DNA of 64,000 nucleotides, taken from NCBI RefSeq assembly GCF_004664715.2, contig NC_051069.1, forward strand, positions 71,260,647 through 71,324,646, in the 5' to 3' direction. A program made the translations under genes and the position numbers. Each line of letters begins with the position of its first letter. Position 1 is the first letter of the stretch. The stretch comes from Peromyscus leucopus (taxonomy: Eukaryota; Chordata; Mammalia; Rodentia; Cricetidae). The notes under the pieces are model-generated. The model searched no databases, was not told the DNA's origin, and saw only the letters and a program-made list of their open reading frames with translations. Positions 36,229 through 48,522 of the stretch are shown one piece after another.

Positions 36229-36380
36229 AGATTATTTTTATTATCTATCTATCTATCATCTATCTACTTGCCTATCTACATATTATTTATGTACTTAGGG
36301 ATCTATCATCCATTATATATATTCATATATATATATAATTATCTATCATACATCATCTATCCATTCACATCCATCCTGTG
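36229..36380. repeat. (CTAT)n simple repeat
   Basis: Imperfect ATCT tetranucleotides, with a TA-rich interruption near 36315-36335. Confidence 0.85.
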
Positions 36381-36399
36381 GTTCTTTTCTTTTTTTGAG

Positions 36400-39083
36400 C
36401 TTTACTTATACTAAACCTCTATTTTATTCCATATTTCAACATCTCTCAGAATTCTAAGGCACATGGATACTTTGCTAGGTTTCCAGGGCTTAGAAAACAA
36501 TGTTGACTTTTCCAGAGCACTGCACTAATCCACTTTTCCAGGTATTGCTGTCCTTGCTGATGTGTCTCCATCACCTGGCAGTTTGCCCCCACCCTGGAGA
36601 ACTCTATTGCTCTACCCTAAAGCCTTCCAAGTATCAAACTGATGCTTTTGCTCTGAGGAGTTCTCTAAGCTCTGAAGAAATTAATTCTGCTTTCTTTGTA
36701 GCAGTGAAAAGAATGCCTCTTCAACCCTTTTAAATTGTATTTTGTGCCCTACATGTCTTTCACAGGAACTAGCAGCTCTTTCAGTTCCTCCTTATAAAAA
36801 CACTTCTACCCAGGACTCAGATTTAAGCTCTTTGGCATAGCACCAAAAAGGGTAATGGTCAATATGGGACCCAACCTAAGTAACAGGCACAATTCCTCAT
36901 TTAAAATTTCTTCTGTATCTGCATTAAGAAGACTGTTTCTGGCCAGACCTGTATCCCTGCCTCTTTTTTTCCTGCACATCCTTCCTCCACAGCCATCTAT
37001 AAGTGCTCCAGAACTTCCCTCAATGTCTGAATCTGCCACAGGAATACTTTACCTTTATGCTTCATTTATACACTGCCGTGTCTGCAAAGGTAGAAGAAAG
37101 AGCATACCAGCACACTGATGCCTTTCTGTGAAGTCTGTCTCATCACTAATAAATATCCTCCAGTGGCTATGTTATTCTTGTAGTTCATTAGATACTGTTT
37201 GAAACAGATTTCAATGCGATATCTCCTTCTCAACTTAGTAAAAATCTGTGTATTATAACCAGTGGGGGTGGTTTGCTCTAGACTACCCCACCTATACTAC
37301 ACTTTGGGTGCAAAACCTTTGCATGGCACCCACCAGTAGAAATCTTTGTATTAAATCTTTACTTGAAGAAAAAAACTCACCCTTATATGCTTAAAATGTT
37401 AAAAATCTAACAAAAACTATTAAGACAGTGTGAGGCAATGGGTAACTTAATTTTCTAAGTAGTACATTGTCACTCACATATCTTGAAAAGCTACTTATGA
37501 AGGGCAGTGGCTCTTCAGCATGGCTTTCCTGAGCAATAAGAGATCAGAGGTCACTGTGGGGCTGCCTCAGGGCTTGTGTTGATAAAGCAGAACAAGAGAG
37601 AGGAACTAGCAAAGGATTTTGAAATGAGATGGCCAGGCACCTCCTAGGAAACATACAAGGAAAACAAAGAGTTTGTAACTTGGGCTGTGAGAGAATTAAT
37701 GACAATCTTTTTGCTCCTGTTCTTATGGCATCTCTCTTCAGGAAAATATCTGCCTTTTAATGAACATTGAATTGGATCCCATTTAGAAGCTGTTTTGAAG
37801 TGCAAAGCTCACTTTCAAGGTGAGAATGGGGAAGGAAGAGAAGGAAGCTGCTCACAAGGCCAGGCACATCTAGGTTATGTAAGTTTCACACAGTGGAGTT
37901 TCTGTCCTCATTACTGAAGATTGGTTTTTCCATTCCACCCATATGAAAAGCTTTAACTATAATAACTTGCAGAGTTTGCCTGGCTAGGTTTTCAATAATA
38001 TGACTTAATTAGTGGCATCTTCCTAAAAAATAACTCTTACACCTAGTTTATTATTATAATTCTGAGTTTATTATTATATTTCTTGCTTTTCTTTTAGACA
38101 TCTCAAGAGTCAGGTTGGTAAAATATTTTAATCCATAGATCTAGAGTAATTTTGCATATTCTAGCTCTAATATACTTGGAATGTAGAAGTACTTCCTTCT
38201 TATGAGAAAAGTTTAGTGTATGCTAAGCAAGTTCATCCTTTTAGTCCTACTTAAGACATACTTAAACACTTATCTGTGTCAGTCTAGACAATTGGGCAAT
38301 ACACAACTCCAAACACACTGGTAAGAAGTTTCTCTTCCTGGGGATGGGCATGTGACAAAAGCTGGTGACTTTGCTAAGGACAGTTCCCTGGAGCACTCAG
38401 TAAAAGCCCATGTGGAGAAGGCACAATAATGATTTGGTTGGCAGCAGAGACAACAGCCTGAGGCAACGTGCAAATTCGAAAAAGAAAACATGCAAGGAAG
38501 CAGAATTGGAAGGGTCTGTGGGGCCAAAAGACATTTATTAGGAGGAGTGGAATTAATGTATATTAATTTCATGGTGGGAAATATAGGTGACATTGACCTG
38601 AAATACATAGTGTTCCTCTCAAGATGTTCCCTGAACCTTGGATGCAAGAGTTGTGTTGTAGATGTGTTAGGATGGGGCATCCCCACAATTAGTTGATCTC
38701 TATATTTTGACCTATTGTGTTTTTAGTGAAATAGTCTCCATTGGCTGCAAACAGAAGTATCTTTTATGAGTGGTGAGAGCTACATTTATCTGTAAGTATA
38801 ATGCAGTTAGGAAAATAAGAACTGCATTTACCCTATTAAGTTCAAGAAAACATATGACTCATTTAAATCAATTTTCATTTTCTCAACATCAATGAATTGT
38901 CCACATAAGAAAATATCTTTGCACATTACATGATCTATTCCAAAATTAGATGTATTTTTTTTCTTTATTAGAATTAGAGTCTTATCAGTTTGACTCCTTG
39001 AAGCTGCAATTTCAGGCAGACATGGCAGTTCAGAAGTATCTCCCAACTGACAGCCAGTAGGAATCAATATTAGTATCTAAATT
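36400..39083. other. Mostly unassigned DNA
   Basis: No gene found. The segment at about 36580-36720 has L2-like wording (CTCTGAGGAGTTCTCTAAGC) but too weak to call. The segment at about 38660-38860 (GTCTCCATTGGCTGCAAACAG, GAGTGGTGAGAGCTACATTT) resembles a rodent repeat I cannot name. A 135-codon minus-strand frame at 38279-38686 has no recognisable domain. Confidence 0.4.
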
Positions 39084-39446
39084 ACTGTGGTGGTTTGAAA
39101 GAATATGGTACCCAAAGGAGTGGCACTAGTAGGTGTGGCCTTATTAGAGTAGCTGTGTTCTTGTTGGAGGAAGTGTGCCACTGTGAAGGTGAACTTGGAG
39201 GTCTCATATATACTCAAGCCGCACCCAGTGAGACAGTCAACTTCCTGTTGCCTGTGCATCAAGATTAAGAACTCTCAGCTCCCTCTCCAGCGCCATGTCT
39301 GTTTGTACACCACCATAGTCCCAGCCACCATGTTCCCCACCATGGAGATAATGGACTAAACCTCTGAACTATAAGTGAGTCACCATGTTATAAGTGCCAT
39401 GGTCATGGTGTCTCTTCACAGCAATAGAGACCCTAAATAAGACAAC
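39084..39446 (-). mobile_element. Solitary LTR-like unit of the 15050 family
   Basis: CTGTGGTGGTTTGAAAGAAT opens it on the plus strand, then CTTGTTGGAGGAAGTGTGCC, CTCTCCAGCGCCATGTCTG, CATGGTCATGGTGTCTCTTC and CCCTAAATAAGACA. On the minus strand it reads in the same direction as the units at 15050 and 16459. It is one of the best-preserved single units. Confidence 0.8.
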
Positions 39447-39449
39447 ACC

Positions 39450-41154
39450 CTTTGTTGTTATTGCTAATGGTGAAATTTTAATTTGGGTACTGAGAAAAGT
39501 TGGCTTTTTTTTCTCTCCTTTGTTCCTTCTTCTTCGCTCCCCTCTCTCACTCCCTCACAAACTCCATCCTTAATTTTTGCATCTCTCACCCATTTTATCT
39601 CCCCTTCTTTTTCTGTCTTCTTTATTTCCTCTAAGATAATTCATCCTCTTGAGACATGGGACCACCAGAAGTATAGACAGACTCATTCTTTCTTTGTACT
39701 CATGAACTGAGTAGTTTATAGATAAATACAAAATAAACTGTCTTTATAAAAGTAATTTTATTGTCTTCTTCATATTCCTGGTGGACTACATATGTGGTAT
39801 ACAGAATATGCTTAATGTAATAACATGAGTCAGATGAATAAGGAGACTTTGCTGTTGAAGCTTCTTTCAGAAAGCATAGTGATGGTCTCCCCCAGCTAAA
39901 TTAATATTGCACTTAACATAAAACAAACTTTTGTGTTTGTCTGCTTCATTTGAACTTTTGAAAAAAAAAACTGTGCAATGTAAACTCGATTCTTCCAGCT
40001 AACAGGGATTTCATTCATCCCTTCATTTGCATTAACTTTTCTCACAGTGAAGCTTCATTTCAGCAAATGGCTTTGTCTCTGGTACTGGCTGGCAGCACTT
40101 CCACTTAAAACAAACTAATGCTACTTTTAAGATGGAAAGCATCATTTTTCATGTTTGTTCAGACACATGAATGGCTAGTCTGAACATCCTTCTCAGAAAA
40201 GATTGCTTGTAAGTGATGACAATTCCTTGCAAAACAAACAAACAAAAAGCAAAAAGCAAAAACACAATGAAATGGACTAAGCATAAGAGGCAATGGTATC
40301 ATTCCTTTCTTCCCTGTACTTGGGTCAACCTACCCCACTTCTAGATACTTACCATTAAAGGAGCTAAAAAAAAAAAACCTCAAAAGAGACAAATCTCTGT
40401 ACTTTTGAGACTTTGTAAAGTTCCTCTAAAGCCCCAAACCCAACACTGAGATGGTAGAATAACCCTGAGAACCTTGCCATTGACATTCATGCTGGGTTGT
40501 GTTCTGTTTTTCTAAGCCCCTGTCCTTGTGGATTTGTGGGTATAGCCAAGGAGAACTAGTGAGTACTCCAAACAGATAGATAACTGGGAATAAATGTCAC
40601 GCGTCACAAATGAAGCAAAAATGCATACCTCATCTGTCCTTGAAATACCTTATTATAATACAAAGGCAGAAAACACAGAAGAGTCACTTTGATAATGAAC
40701 TCAAGAGACTTCCAACACAGCCTTCTTGGTAGTAATGTAATTTATTTTTCCTGAGGCAGTCATATATTAAAAGAAGTTATACCTTCTGACAATGAAGGCA
40801 ACATTTAATGATCAAGAGTATTATAATTATTTTTGGACAAAATTTTACTGTTGATGATTGCGAGTAAAATCCCAGTGCTCTCCAATAAATTTGTATAGTC
40901 ATAAAGTAATTGAAAACAGGTAGTTTTATTAACCTCAGATAATTGAGAATGGCAATAAAAATGGGCAAAGCTTTGAACGCCAAATACCTCATGATTTTTA
41001 AGTTAATGTATGCCTCTTTAATTCTTTGTCTAATTGTAATATATACCAATCTACATACAAAGAAAATCTGAACAAAATCAATCTTGTCTGTGTTTGGTGC
41101 TTTATCTGTATATTTAATTCAGGTGTACAACCCAAAGAATATTCATAGTGAAAA
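39450..41154. other. Unassigned AT-rich DNA
   Basis: No gene or repeat recognised, only short A-runs (for example 39961-39970 and an AAAAGC run near 40245). Confidence 0.45.
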
Positions 41155-42125
41155 TGTCATCCTGAGTGAGGTAACCCAGACTCATAAAGACAAACATGGT
41201 ATGTCCTCACTCATAAGTGGATACTAGATGTGAAGCAGACGATAACCAGACTACAACCCACAGCTCCAGAGAAGCTGGCTAATAAGGAGGAGTTTAAGAG
41301 GGATGCATGGATTGCCCTAGGAGAGGGAAATAGATGAGATCTTTGGAATAAACTGGGAGAGATGGGGGCAATAAAGAGGAGGGGAGGGGGATGAGAACAT
41401 GAGGAAATGGGATGGTTGAGCTAGAGGATAAAAGGAGTGGAAGAGCAATGAAAGAGATACCATGATAGAGGAGACATTATGGGGTTAGGGAGAAACCTGG
41501 TGCTAGTGGAGAGGATTCATGAACTGGCCTACCCCAATAATCAGATTGGTGAATAATACCCTAACTGTCATCATAGAGCCTTCATCCAGTAACTGATAGA
41601 AGCAGATGCAGAGATCCAGAGCCAAGCACCAGGCCAAGCTCTGGGAGTCCAGTTGAAGAGAGGGAAGAGGGAATATATGAGAAACCAAGAGTCAAGATCA
41701 TGATGGGGAAATAGACAGAGACAACCAAGGTCATGGGAACTCATGAAATTTAGACCAACAACTGTGGATCCTGCATGGTACCAGACTAGGCCCTCTGCAT
41801 AGGGGAGACAGTCATGTAGCTCAGTCTGTTTGAGGGACCTCTGATAGTGGGATCAGAATCTATCCCTGGTGCATGAGCTGGCTTTTTGGAATCCATTACC
41901 TATGGTGGGATGTCTTGCTCAGCCTTGATGCAGGAGGGAGGGCCTTGGTCCTGCCTTAACTGAATGTAGCAGGCTTTGCTGACTCCCTTTCAGAGGAGGG
42001 GATAAGGGGAGGGGGGTTGTGGATAGAGAAGGCTGTAGTGGGGGAGCAGGAGGAGGGATAAGAATGGGATCTGCGGTTAGTATGTAAAATGAATTTTAAA
42101 ATGTCTTAAAAAATAAATAAATACC
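41155..42125 (+). mobile_element. 5'-truncated L1, ORF2 tail and 3'UTR
   Basis: It starts at CATCCTGAGTGAGGTAACCC, the last codons of ORF2, and runs through the full 3'UTR (CATGATGGGGAAATAGACAG, GGTGCATGAGCTGGCTTTTT, CCTTGATGCAGGAGGGAGGG) to the G-rich tract and terminal GGGATCTGCGGTTAGTATGT with an A-rich end. It is the cleanest L1 3'UTR in the window. Confidence 0.93.
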
Positions 42126-42289
42126 TCTTCAGTTACACTAAAAGAAAGAAACTTTCATTTAATATATTCTTTGGAATTGTGCAACTGTGGCAACTCATAA
42201 ATTTATGCAAAATAATAAAACTTAGCATTTATGTGAAGGTGTTCATCTTCAAAGTTCATTATACACATTAGGAAATTCATCATTTTAGT

Positions 42290-42400
42290 ACCTTCTGAGG
42301 AAGGTAAATACTGTTATCTCCATTTTACAGATAGGGAAACTGAAGAAGACAAGTCATTCATAGCCATAATTAGAAGGGGCTTTAGCTCTCTGGATGTGAC
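42290..42400 (+). mobile_element. MIR SINE core
   Basis: GTTATCTCCATTTTACAGATAGGGAAACTGAAG is the standard MIR core region, followed by a degraded AAGTCATTCATAGCCATAATTAG that stands where CTTGCCCAAGGTCACA is expected. Ancient mammalian SINE. Confidence 0.85.
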
Positions 42401-45400
42401 GGGATAACAAAACTATGTATGTCCTAATTTTTAAATTTATATAACAAAGTGCACTAAAGTTTACCTTGAAAAATATCTTGTGCCTAAATTCTTATTTTTG
42501 CTTCAAATACAGATATATTTTTAAAATATGGTATGAATAATACTTATCTATATTCTCTTTCAATGTCCTTTTTTCTTTTAAAAAGAAAGGTTATGCACTG
42601 GCATACTAGTAAGACTCTTGGCTGCTGTTGCTTCTAGCATTTCTAGCATGTCTAGGTGTTAGACATTTTCTGCTTGACATATGTTTATGAGAAACTGAGG
42701 ATTTTATGTTGTAAGAGTTTGCATATTGAGACTCTTTACAATGCAATAATATATCTGAGTAACTGCAATATCCACGGCACCATGCAACTGCTTACATATT
42801 CTGTTGGAGTCTCAATAGTATTTAAGGCATGTAAACACAGATGTTTTCTAAGCATGTTTGCTTATCAAAATTTGTTGCTCATGTTTGCGCAATAATGCTT
42901 AATCCATTGTTTGACATTGACTTATGAATTTACCTAAGATGCCATGGCCTGCTAGAATGGTTGTTTCAGAAATATGGCTTTGGAGTCCAAATTAACAACA
43001 AATTGAAAGACATGGTCATGATTGTCTATGTCTAGACCCAGTAGAGAAGTTAGTGTGAAGCTTTTGTCTGAGTACTTTCAGAAGGATAGAAGGAAACAGG
43101 CTTGGGCAGGGGCAGGAGCTGCTGTGTCTGTCATACAATGGAGGTAGAGATTGGGAGGCTTGCACAAACGGAAATGCATTTAAGAGTTATATCATTGTAG
43201 AGGTGTTGAGCTGTACCTCAAAGTTAAGGAGTGGCAGGATGTGGGGACCTAGGTTAGTAATGCAATATTGATAAGACAGATTCATTCATCCGTAGTAATA
43301 TTCTCAGAGTCAAAGTTAACACCTGAGCTAACTTAGACTACACACATGATCTTGAAGGGAGATATGGGTAACACATAAGTAACACTTCCACTATTAAAAG
43401 TATTGGATGTTGACAGTAAGAAACAATGTTTGCTTTGACAAAGTCTCTGTTTAGACCACGGGGTCCTCATAATGCCCTGTGCCAATGAAGTCTGCAAAGT
43501 TAGCTCAAAGGAGAAGTAGAGCTGAAGTGAAAATGAGATGTGAAGAGAATGAGAGGTTGGCCACTTTGAACATCTACCACACAGGATGAAATAGTGTTTC
43601 ATGCAGATGTGTTGCTTACTCCATGTCCTGAGATGTCATCATGCTAGCCAAAACAACCAGGATTAAGACCTGGGGTACGAAAGAGTGAGACAGTAGTGAG
43701 TTCTCTACAGAAGGCTGCTTTGAGAACTCCCTAGATGCTTAAAGTTGATCCAAATATGAGGAACATGTAATGTCAACCCCAAGGAAAACATCAGAAAGAA
43801 CACTTCCACTGTGTGAGAAAGGAGCATAGGTAGATAAATCCAGGAACTGAGAGTAAAAATGAACTAGAACAAGTTCAACAGAGCAGAGGGTGATTCTACA
43901 AAATTGTTGTGGTTGTTTTCTGAATACTTTAACTTACCCTTCTCGAATATTGTGTTTAGATGGTGGTATGGAGTTAGAGTTGAAAATGATGGGCTAGATC
44001 ATTAGGGAAAGGACTTTGGTGTCTTTAAAGGCTCTTTTCTTGTCAGTATTCACCAACTTTTAACTTTCACTCAGCAAGTATAGGGGACATCACCTGAAGA
44101 GAGCTGTGAATGGAACAGAGACTGATAGAAGGCAGTAGTGAATGAAGTGTGGAGTTGAAGCTGACATGGCCCAGTGGAGTTTTGGATAGTGTTCATCAGC
44201 CTTTGATTTTCACCTGGAAAACACACAATGTTAATGATAAAAAGAAGGGGAAGATTTCACATGTTGATCAACAAACTATTCCAAAAACATAAAATTAAGA
44301 GTCACAATTATCTCCGTGTTTATCTGGAACATTCATTTTTCATCTAGAAATCCATATGAGGCTTGAAGGCTGGAGGGAGTAAGGTCAAAGAGCTATGTTC
44401 CTTAATCTAGTGGGAGTAGACCATTCTGATTTATTTACCAAGTTTTCTGCTCTTGCCGGGCAGAATATTGACCAAGAAGGCCAGCAGAAAGAGCGCTGCC
44501 TTTCACTTGTGTTTTTCTTTTTTTTCCAGAAATGTTAGACCTTTTAAATCTTTGATAGAGTATGTGTTCCGTAGCTCAGCATAAAGAAAATAATAGCTCA
44601 AAGATGTCTTGAACTCAAGGATGGGCTGTGAGAAACACACAAATGAGCTTTGGGTGGCTTAAAAAGTCATTACAATGGGCTTGATACAGGCTCTAACAAG
44701 AATCAGAGAATTGAGTATTTCCATCCGTGGTTCTCATTCACTTTCACCTGACCTCTGATCTTGACTAAGTCTCTTTGTAAGTGGAACCAGAAAACACCAT
44801 TTGCAACACAGAATGAGGTACGTGACATTAAAAAAGTAGTCTGTATCTGTGGTGTGGGAGAGTTCACTACTCTATATCTTTTATCTGTGAGTCACAGTTC
44901 CTGCCAAGGGCAATTTGAGAGTGACCCTCATTATACATGGCTGTGAAGCTAATGTGTGTTCTTTGTTTAGATGTTAGTGGATTCAGTACCATTGTGGTCA
45001 AAGTTCTTGGCAGTTTGCTAACGCAGCAATGAATAAGAAGTATAATTTGATTCCAGTATAGCTCACTTTTCTTTGATGTGACAGGTTTAGGTGATAAGTA
45101 AGCAAGGCATGGCCATTCTTTTTCATCAGGGCCTGAAAGGAAAGAAGGCCCAAAGAAGCTGGGCTTTGATATCAGTGAAGAAATGTAACAGCAGCTGTGG
45201 TCTCAGCAACGGAGTAGATGAACTTGCATGCAGGGTGCATAAACTCACTAGCATGACAGGGAGGCAGACAGATAAAAAAGCAAAAGCCATTTCCTTCTGA
45301 CCTTCTCTCTGCACTGCTCCTGAAAAACCATGCACATTGCACATTAAAGTTATGTCTCTCCCCTCCAGCTAATCTAACCATGAAAAGCCTTCACAGATGT

Positions 45401-45546
45401 TCTTGGAAGCTAACCTTAGCCTAGGTTACCCATCATGGGTCTGCCTAGAGGCTTATCTCTTAGTTGATTCCCGATCCATCTGAAATCAAAGCCGAGACTA
45501 TCTGTCCCAGTGGCTCTGGTTTTAATGTCTTTTGAAAAAATTTCTC
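42401..45546. other. Unassigned DNA
   Basis: About 3.1 kb with no recognised gene or repeat. One of the longer repeat-poor stretches. Confidence 0.45.
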
Positions 45547-45602
45547 AGGCTCCAGAGATGGCTCAGCTGTTAAAGGCTAGGCTCACAACCACAACTGTAA
45601 GA
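45547..45602 (+). mobile_element. ID/B4-like SINE head
   Basis: GGCTCCAGAGATGGCTCAGC followed by TTAAAGGCTAGGCTCACAAC is the tRNA-like head of an ID- or B4-type SINE. Only the head is present. Confidence 0.65.
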
Positions 45603-45639
45603 AAAAGTTCTCTACTGCATAACAGGGATTCTTTTTTAC

Positions 45640-46090
45640 CATACTATCTTCACTGCTGGTAATCACTTACCTTCCAGTAGCAGACATTCTAACAGATGTG
45701 AGGTGAATGCTCAGTGTGTGTCTAATCATTCCCTTTTCTTCATAATTAGTGATGTTGGGGCAAATTTATGATTTATACACTTTCTTCAGAAAAATGCCTA
45801 CTCAGGTCCTTTTTCTATCTTGTAATTGAACTATTTCTTTTTTTGTTGTCATCTTTTTTTTTCCTACTGAAATATTTAAGCTTGACTTGCATGGTTTTAT
45901 TTGGGTGCTCCTAGATCTGCTTCACCGGTCTTTGTATTGCTTGTCATGCCTGACCTATCCCCTTAATTAGTACGGTCTGATAATGTATTTTGAAAGTAAG
46001 ATGTGTAATGTGCACAGCTTTGTTTAGCTTTCTTGAGATTTCTTTGAATTCTGTGACTTCTTGTGAACTTTGGATCTGCCATGTTTTCTA
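45640..46090 (-). mobile_element. Old L1 ORF2 relic, antisense
   Basis: On the plus strand CATTCTAACAGATGTGAGGT, TAATTAGTGATGTTGGGGCA, AAATGCCTACTCAGGTCCTT and, near 46010, CACAGCTTTGTTTAGCTTTC follow the order of reversed L1 ORF2 C-terminal DNA. Highly diverged, no open frame. Confidence 0.65.
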
Positions 46091-47192
46091 TTCCTCTAAG
46101 CTATGGCACTAACCAAGCCTTTGGGTTTTGATCCAGATTGCGTGGAATTTAAGTATCAAATGAAAGCTAGAAGTGGGACCCCTTATTTTCCAACTCTTTT
46201 CATATCTATAACCTTCTATGTGTGGAGATACACTGGGAAATGGGCAGATGAGGTGGATCCTTCATCTGTCTTTCTTCCTTTCCGTTTCTTCCTGACGTTC
46301 CCTTGATGATTTCTGTTGTCTTTCCTCTCACTTCCCCACTTAATGGTGCCTTTGGTTTCTAAAGCCCTTGAGTAGATGTCAGAGAACTGTCAGTTGATTG
46401 TGCCCTGTGCAGGATGGGTGCTGGAAAAATGTTAAAGATGCTTTCTGTCTTCTTTCCCCCTTCTTCCTCTGTCTCATTCTCAGTAGCATATGAAACCTAT
46501 GCAGCCTAGAGCAGTCTCAAAATTAGCACCAAAACCTACAGAAAACAAAACCTTCAAGATCAGGAGAGTTCTGATCACAGAGAGAAAACTGCTTTTGTTT
46601 TCTTTCAGAGCTCAGTGTGATGTGTGTGGAATAAAATACTTGTACTTTCAATTTTTTACTAATGTTAAAAGCAAGCTGAGATACATATCTTGAAAGTTGG
46701 GTAGATAATGTAACAATGGAAATTGTTACTTTGTTTCATCTTGTCATTTCTTGTACATTTAACTGTGCTTATTTATTTAACTAATAATCATTTAACACTA
46801 CCAAAGCCAGATGCCATTTTCATGTGTTAGAAAAACAGAATACTAAAAACAAAGGACATACTTTAGTCACAGGTTTTGCTATGTAATAAGAGTAAAGTAT
46901 ATGTGACATGCATAATTAAATACGTAACAGATAGCAAATTTTTTATCCCTAGAATTAAGGTCAAACAACTGGCTCTGGATACTTTAAAAGCTTATCAGTC
47001 TTGTTATTTACAAAATAATAATTTTCTTGGGTTTGTAAAAAAAAAAGGTATCATTTTAAATTAGAGCAAAACTGTTAGAGAAACCCATTAAGAACCAAAT
47101 ACACTCCCAAGATGGAGGGACAGCTGTGTTTGGATAAGAAAGGGTCCTAAGCATTTTGAGAATATGCTTTTGAAAAATTAAGAGTTTTCTGT
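46091..47192. other. Unassigned DNA
   Basis: No gene or repeat recognised; AT-rich, short frames only. Confidence 0.45.
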
Positions 47193-47195
47193 GAG

Positions 47196-47202
<7 letters not shown>

Positions 47203-47256
<54 letters not shown>

Positions 47257-47403
47257 GTTTTTCGTGACAGGGCTTCTCTGTGTAGCTTTGCACCTTTCCT
47301 GGAATTCGCTTTGTAGACCAGGCTGGCCTCGAACTCACAGAGATCCGCCTGCCTCTGCCTCCTGAGTGCTGGGATTAAAGGTGTGTGCTACCACCGCCCA
47401 GCT
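47203..47403 (-). mobile_element. B1 SINE whose tail is a (CT/GA)n tract
   Basis: A reversed B1 (CCAGGCTGGCCTCGAACTC, GTGCTGGGATTAAAGG, CCACCGCCCAGC) occupies about 47255-47403. The ~52-base (CT)n run at 47203-47254 stands where its A tail should be. GAGAAGTCTC flanks the whole unit at 47193-47202 and 47404-47413, so the microsatellite belongs to the insertion. Confidence 0.93.
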
Positions 47404-47413
47404 GAGAAGTCTC

Positions 47414-47999
47414 ATTTAACATCTATCTTGTTTTTGTACATGAAGTTATCACTGGAACCAGGCATCCAAATGACTGAAAACAGAGCCTTATTCTGGTAGA
47501 ATTGTGTATTCCTTCATTTGTCGGTGTATCATTTTGCACTAAGGTGTCAGAATTTGCAAGGTGAGCCCAGGAGGACTGTGTGAGCACTGAGGTGTCCTTC
47601 CTGTGGAGATACTTTATCCTCACAGCACGTACAAAATCTACCTCTAAGAGTCAACATCACTCTGGGGATAATCTTCATGTCCCATGTTAGAACACTTCCC
47701 CATTAAAATTTTACAAGCTAATATTGTTTGCTTTAATATTGGACAATTTCTATTTGCTAAGTTTCAACACCCAGAATTTTGTCTGAAAACCATTTTCATA
47801 ACAAGTAAGCTTTAAAACTAATAACATCTTGCCAGCACCTGACCATGGATATTGAATGGTAGTGAATGCATAGACTACTTAAGGTGCTAAGAAATAATGA
47901 CTGGGAAGTGCTTAGCCATAAAAAAAGAGATTTATATCTTGCCTTCTTAAGTTCATGGAGAATCCTGGAAGAAGAAAGTCTGTATGAGCCCAAATTGGA
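47414..47999. other. Unassigned DNA
   Basis: No gene or repeat recognised. Confidence 0.4.
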
Positions 48000-48522
48000 G
48001 ATCTTCATCAGGTCACTCCCCTCGGAGCTCATGGAACTTGGCAGAAGAGAGGGAGGAAGAATAGTAGGAGCAAGAAGGGTCAAGGACAGTAGAAGATCAT
48101 GGCCCACAGAATCACTTAAGAAGGACTCCTAGTGGTTCAGACGGAACAGCAATCATAAGCCAGTATGGTTCTGTAATAGGTCCTCTGCACATATGATGGT
48201 TATGATTGTTAGCTTGTTGTTTTTGTGGGACTCCTAACAGCAGGAGTAGGGGTGTCTCTGACTCTTTTGCCTACTCTTGGAACCCTTTTCCTGCTCCTGG
48301 GGTTCCTCGCCCAACCCCAATATGAAGATTATATCCAGTCTTATTGTAACTTTTTCAGCCATGTTTGGTTGATATCTCTGGGAGACCTCTTATGTTCTGA
48401 AGGGAAGCAGAGGAAGAGTGGATCTGGGGGAGAGCGGAGGTGGGGAGAAGAAACTGGGAGGAATTGAGGGAGGGGAAACTGCAGTGGGGATGAATTGTAT
48501 GAGAAAATAATAATAAAAACTA
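48000..48522 (+). mobile_element. L1 3'UTR, second type
   Basis: GTGGGACTCCTAACAGCAGG, GTGTCTCTGACTCTTTTGCC, TTGGAACCCTTTTCCTGCTC, GGTTGATATCTCTGGGAGAC and a G-rich tract end in GATGAATTGTATGAGAAAAT with an A-rich end. This is a rodent L1 3'UTR of a different subfamily from the 41155 copy. No ORF is present. Confidence 0.8.

Noticed and set aside
38279..38686. 135-codon minus-strand frame
   Set aside because: No recognisable domain; cysteine-rich but without a spacing pattern; overlaps what looks like an old repeat.
44040..44230. Two similar words (TTCACCAACTTTTAACTTTCAC and TTCATCAGCCTTTGATTTTCAC)
   Set aside because: The similarity is only ~22 bases with several mismatches and no extension on either side; likely chance.
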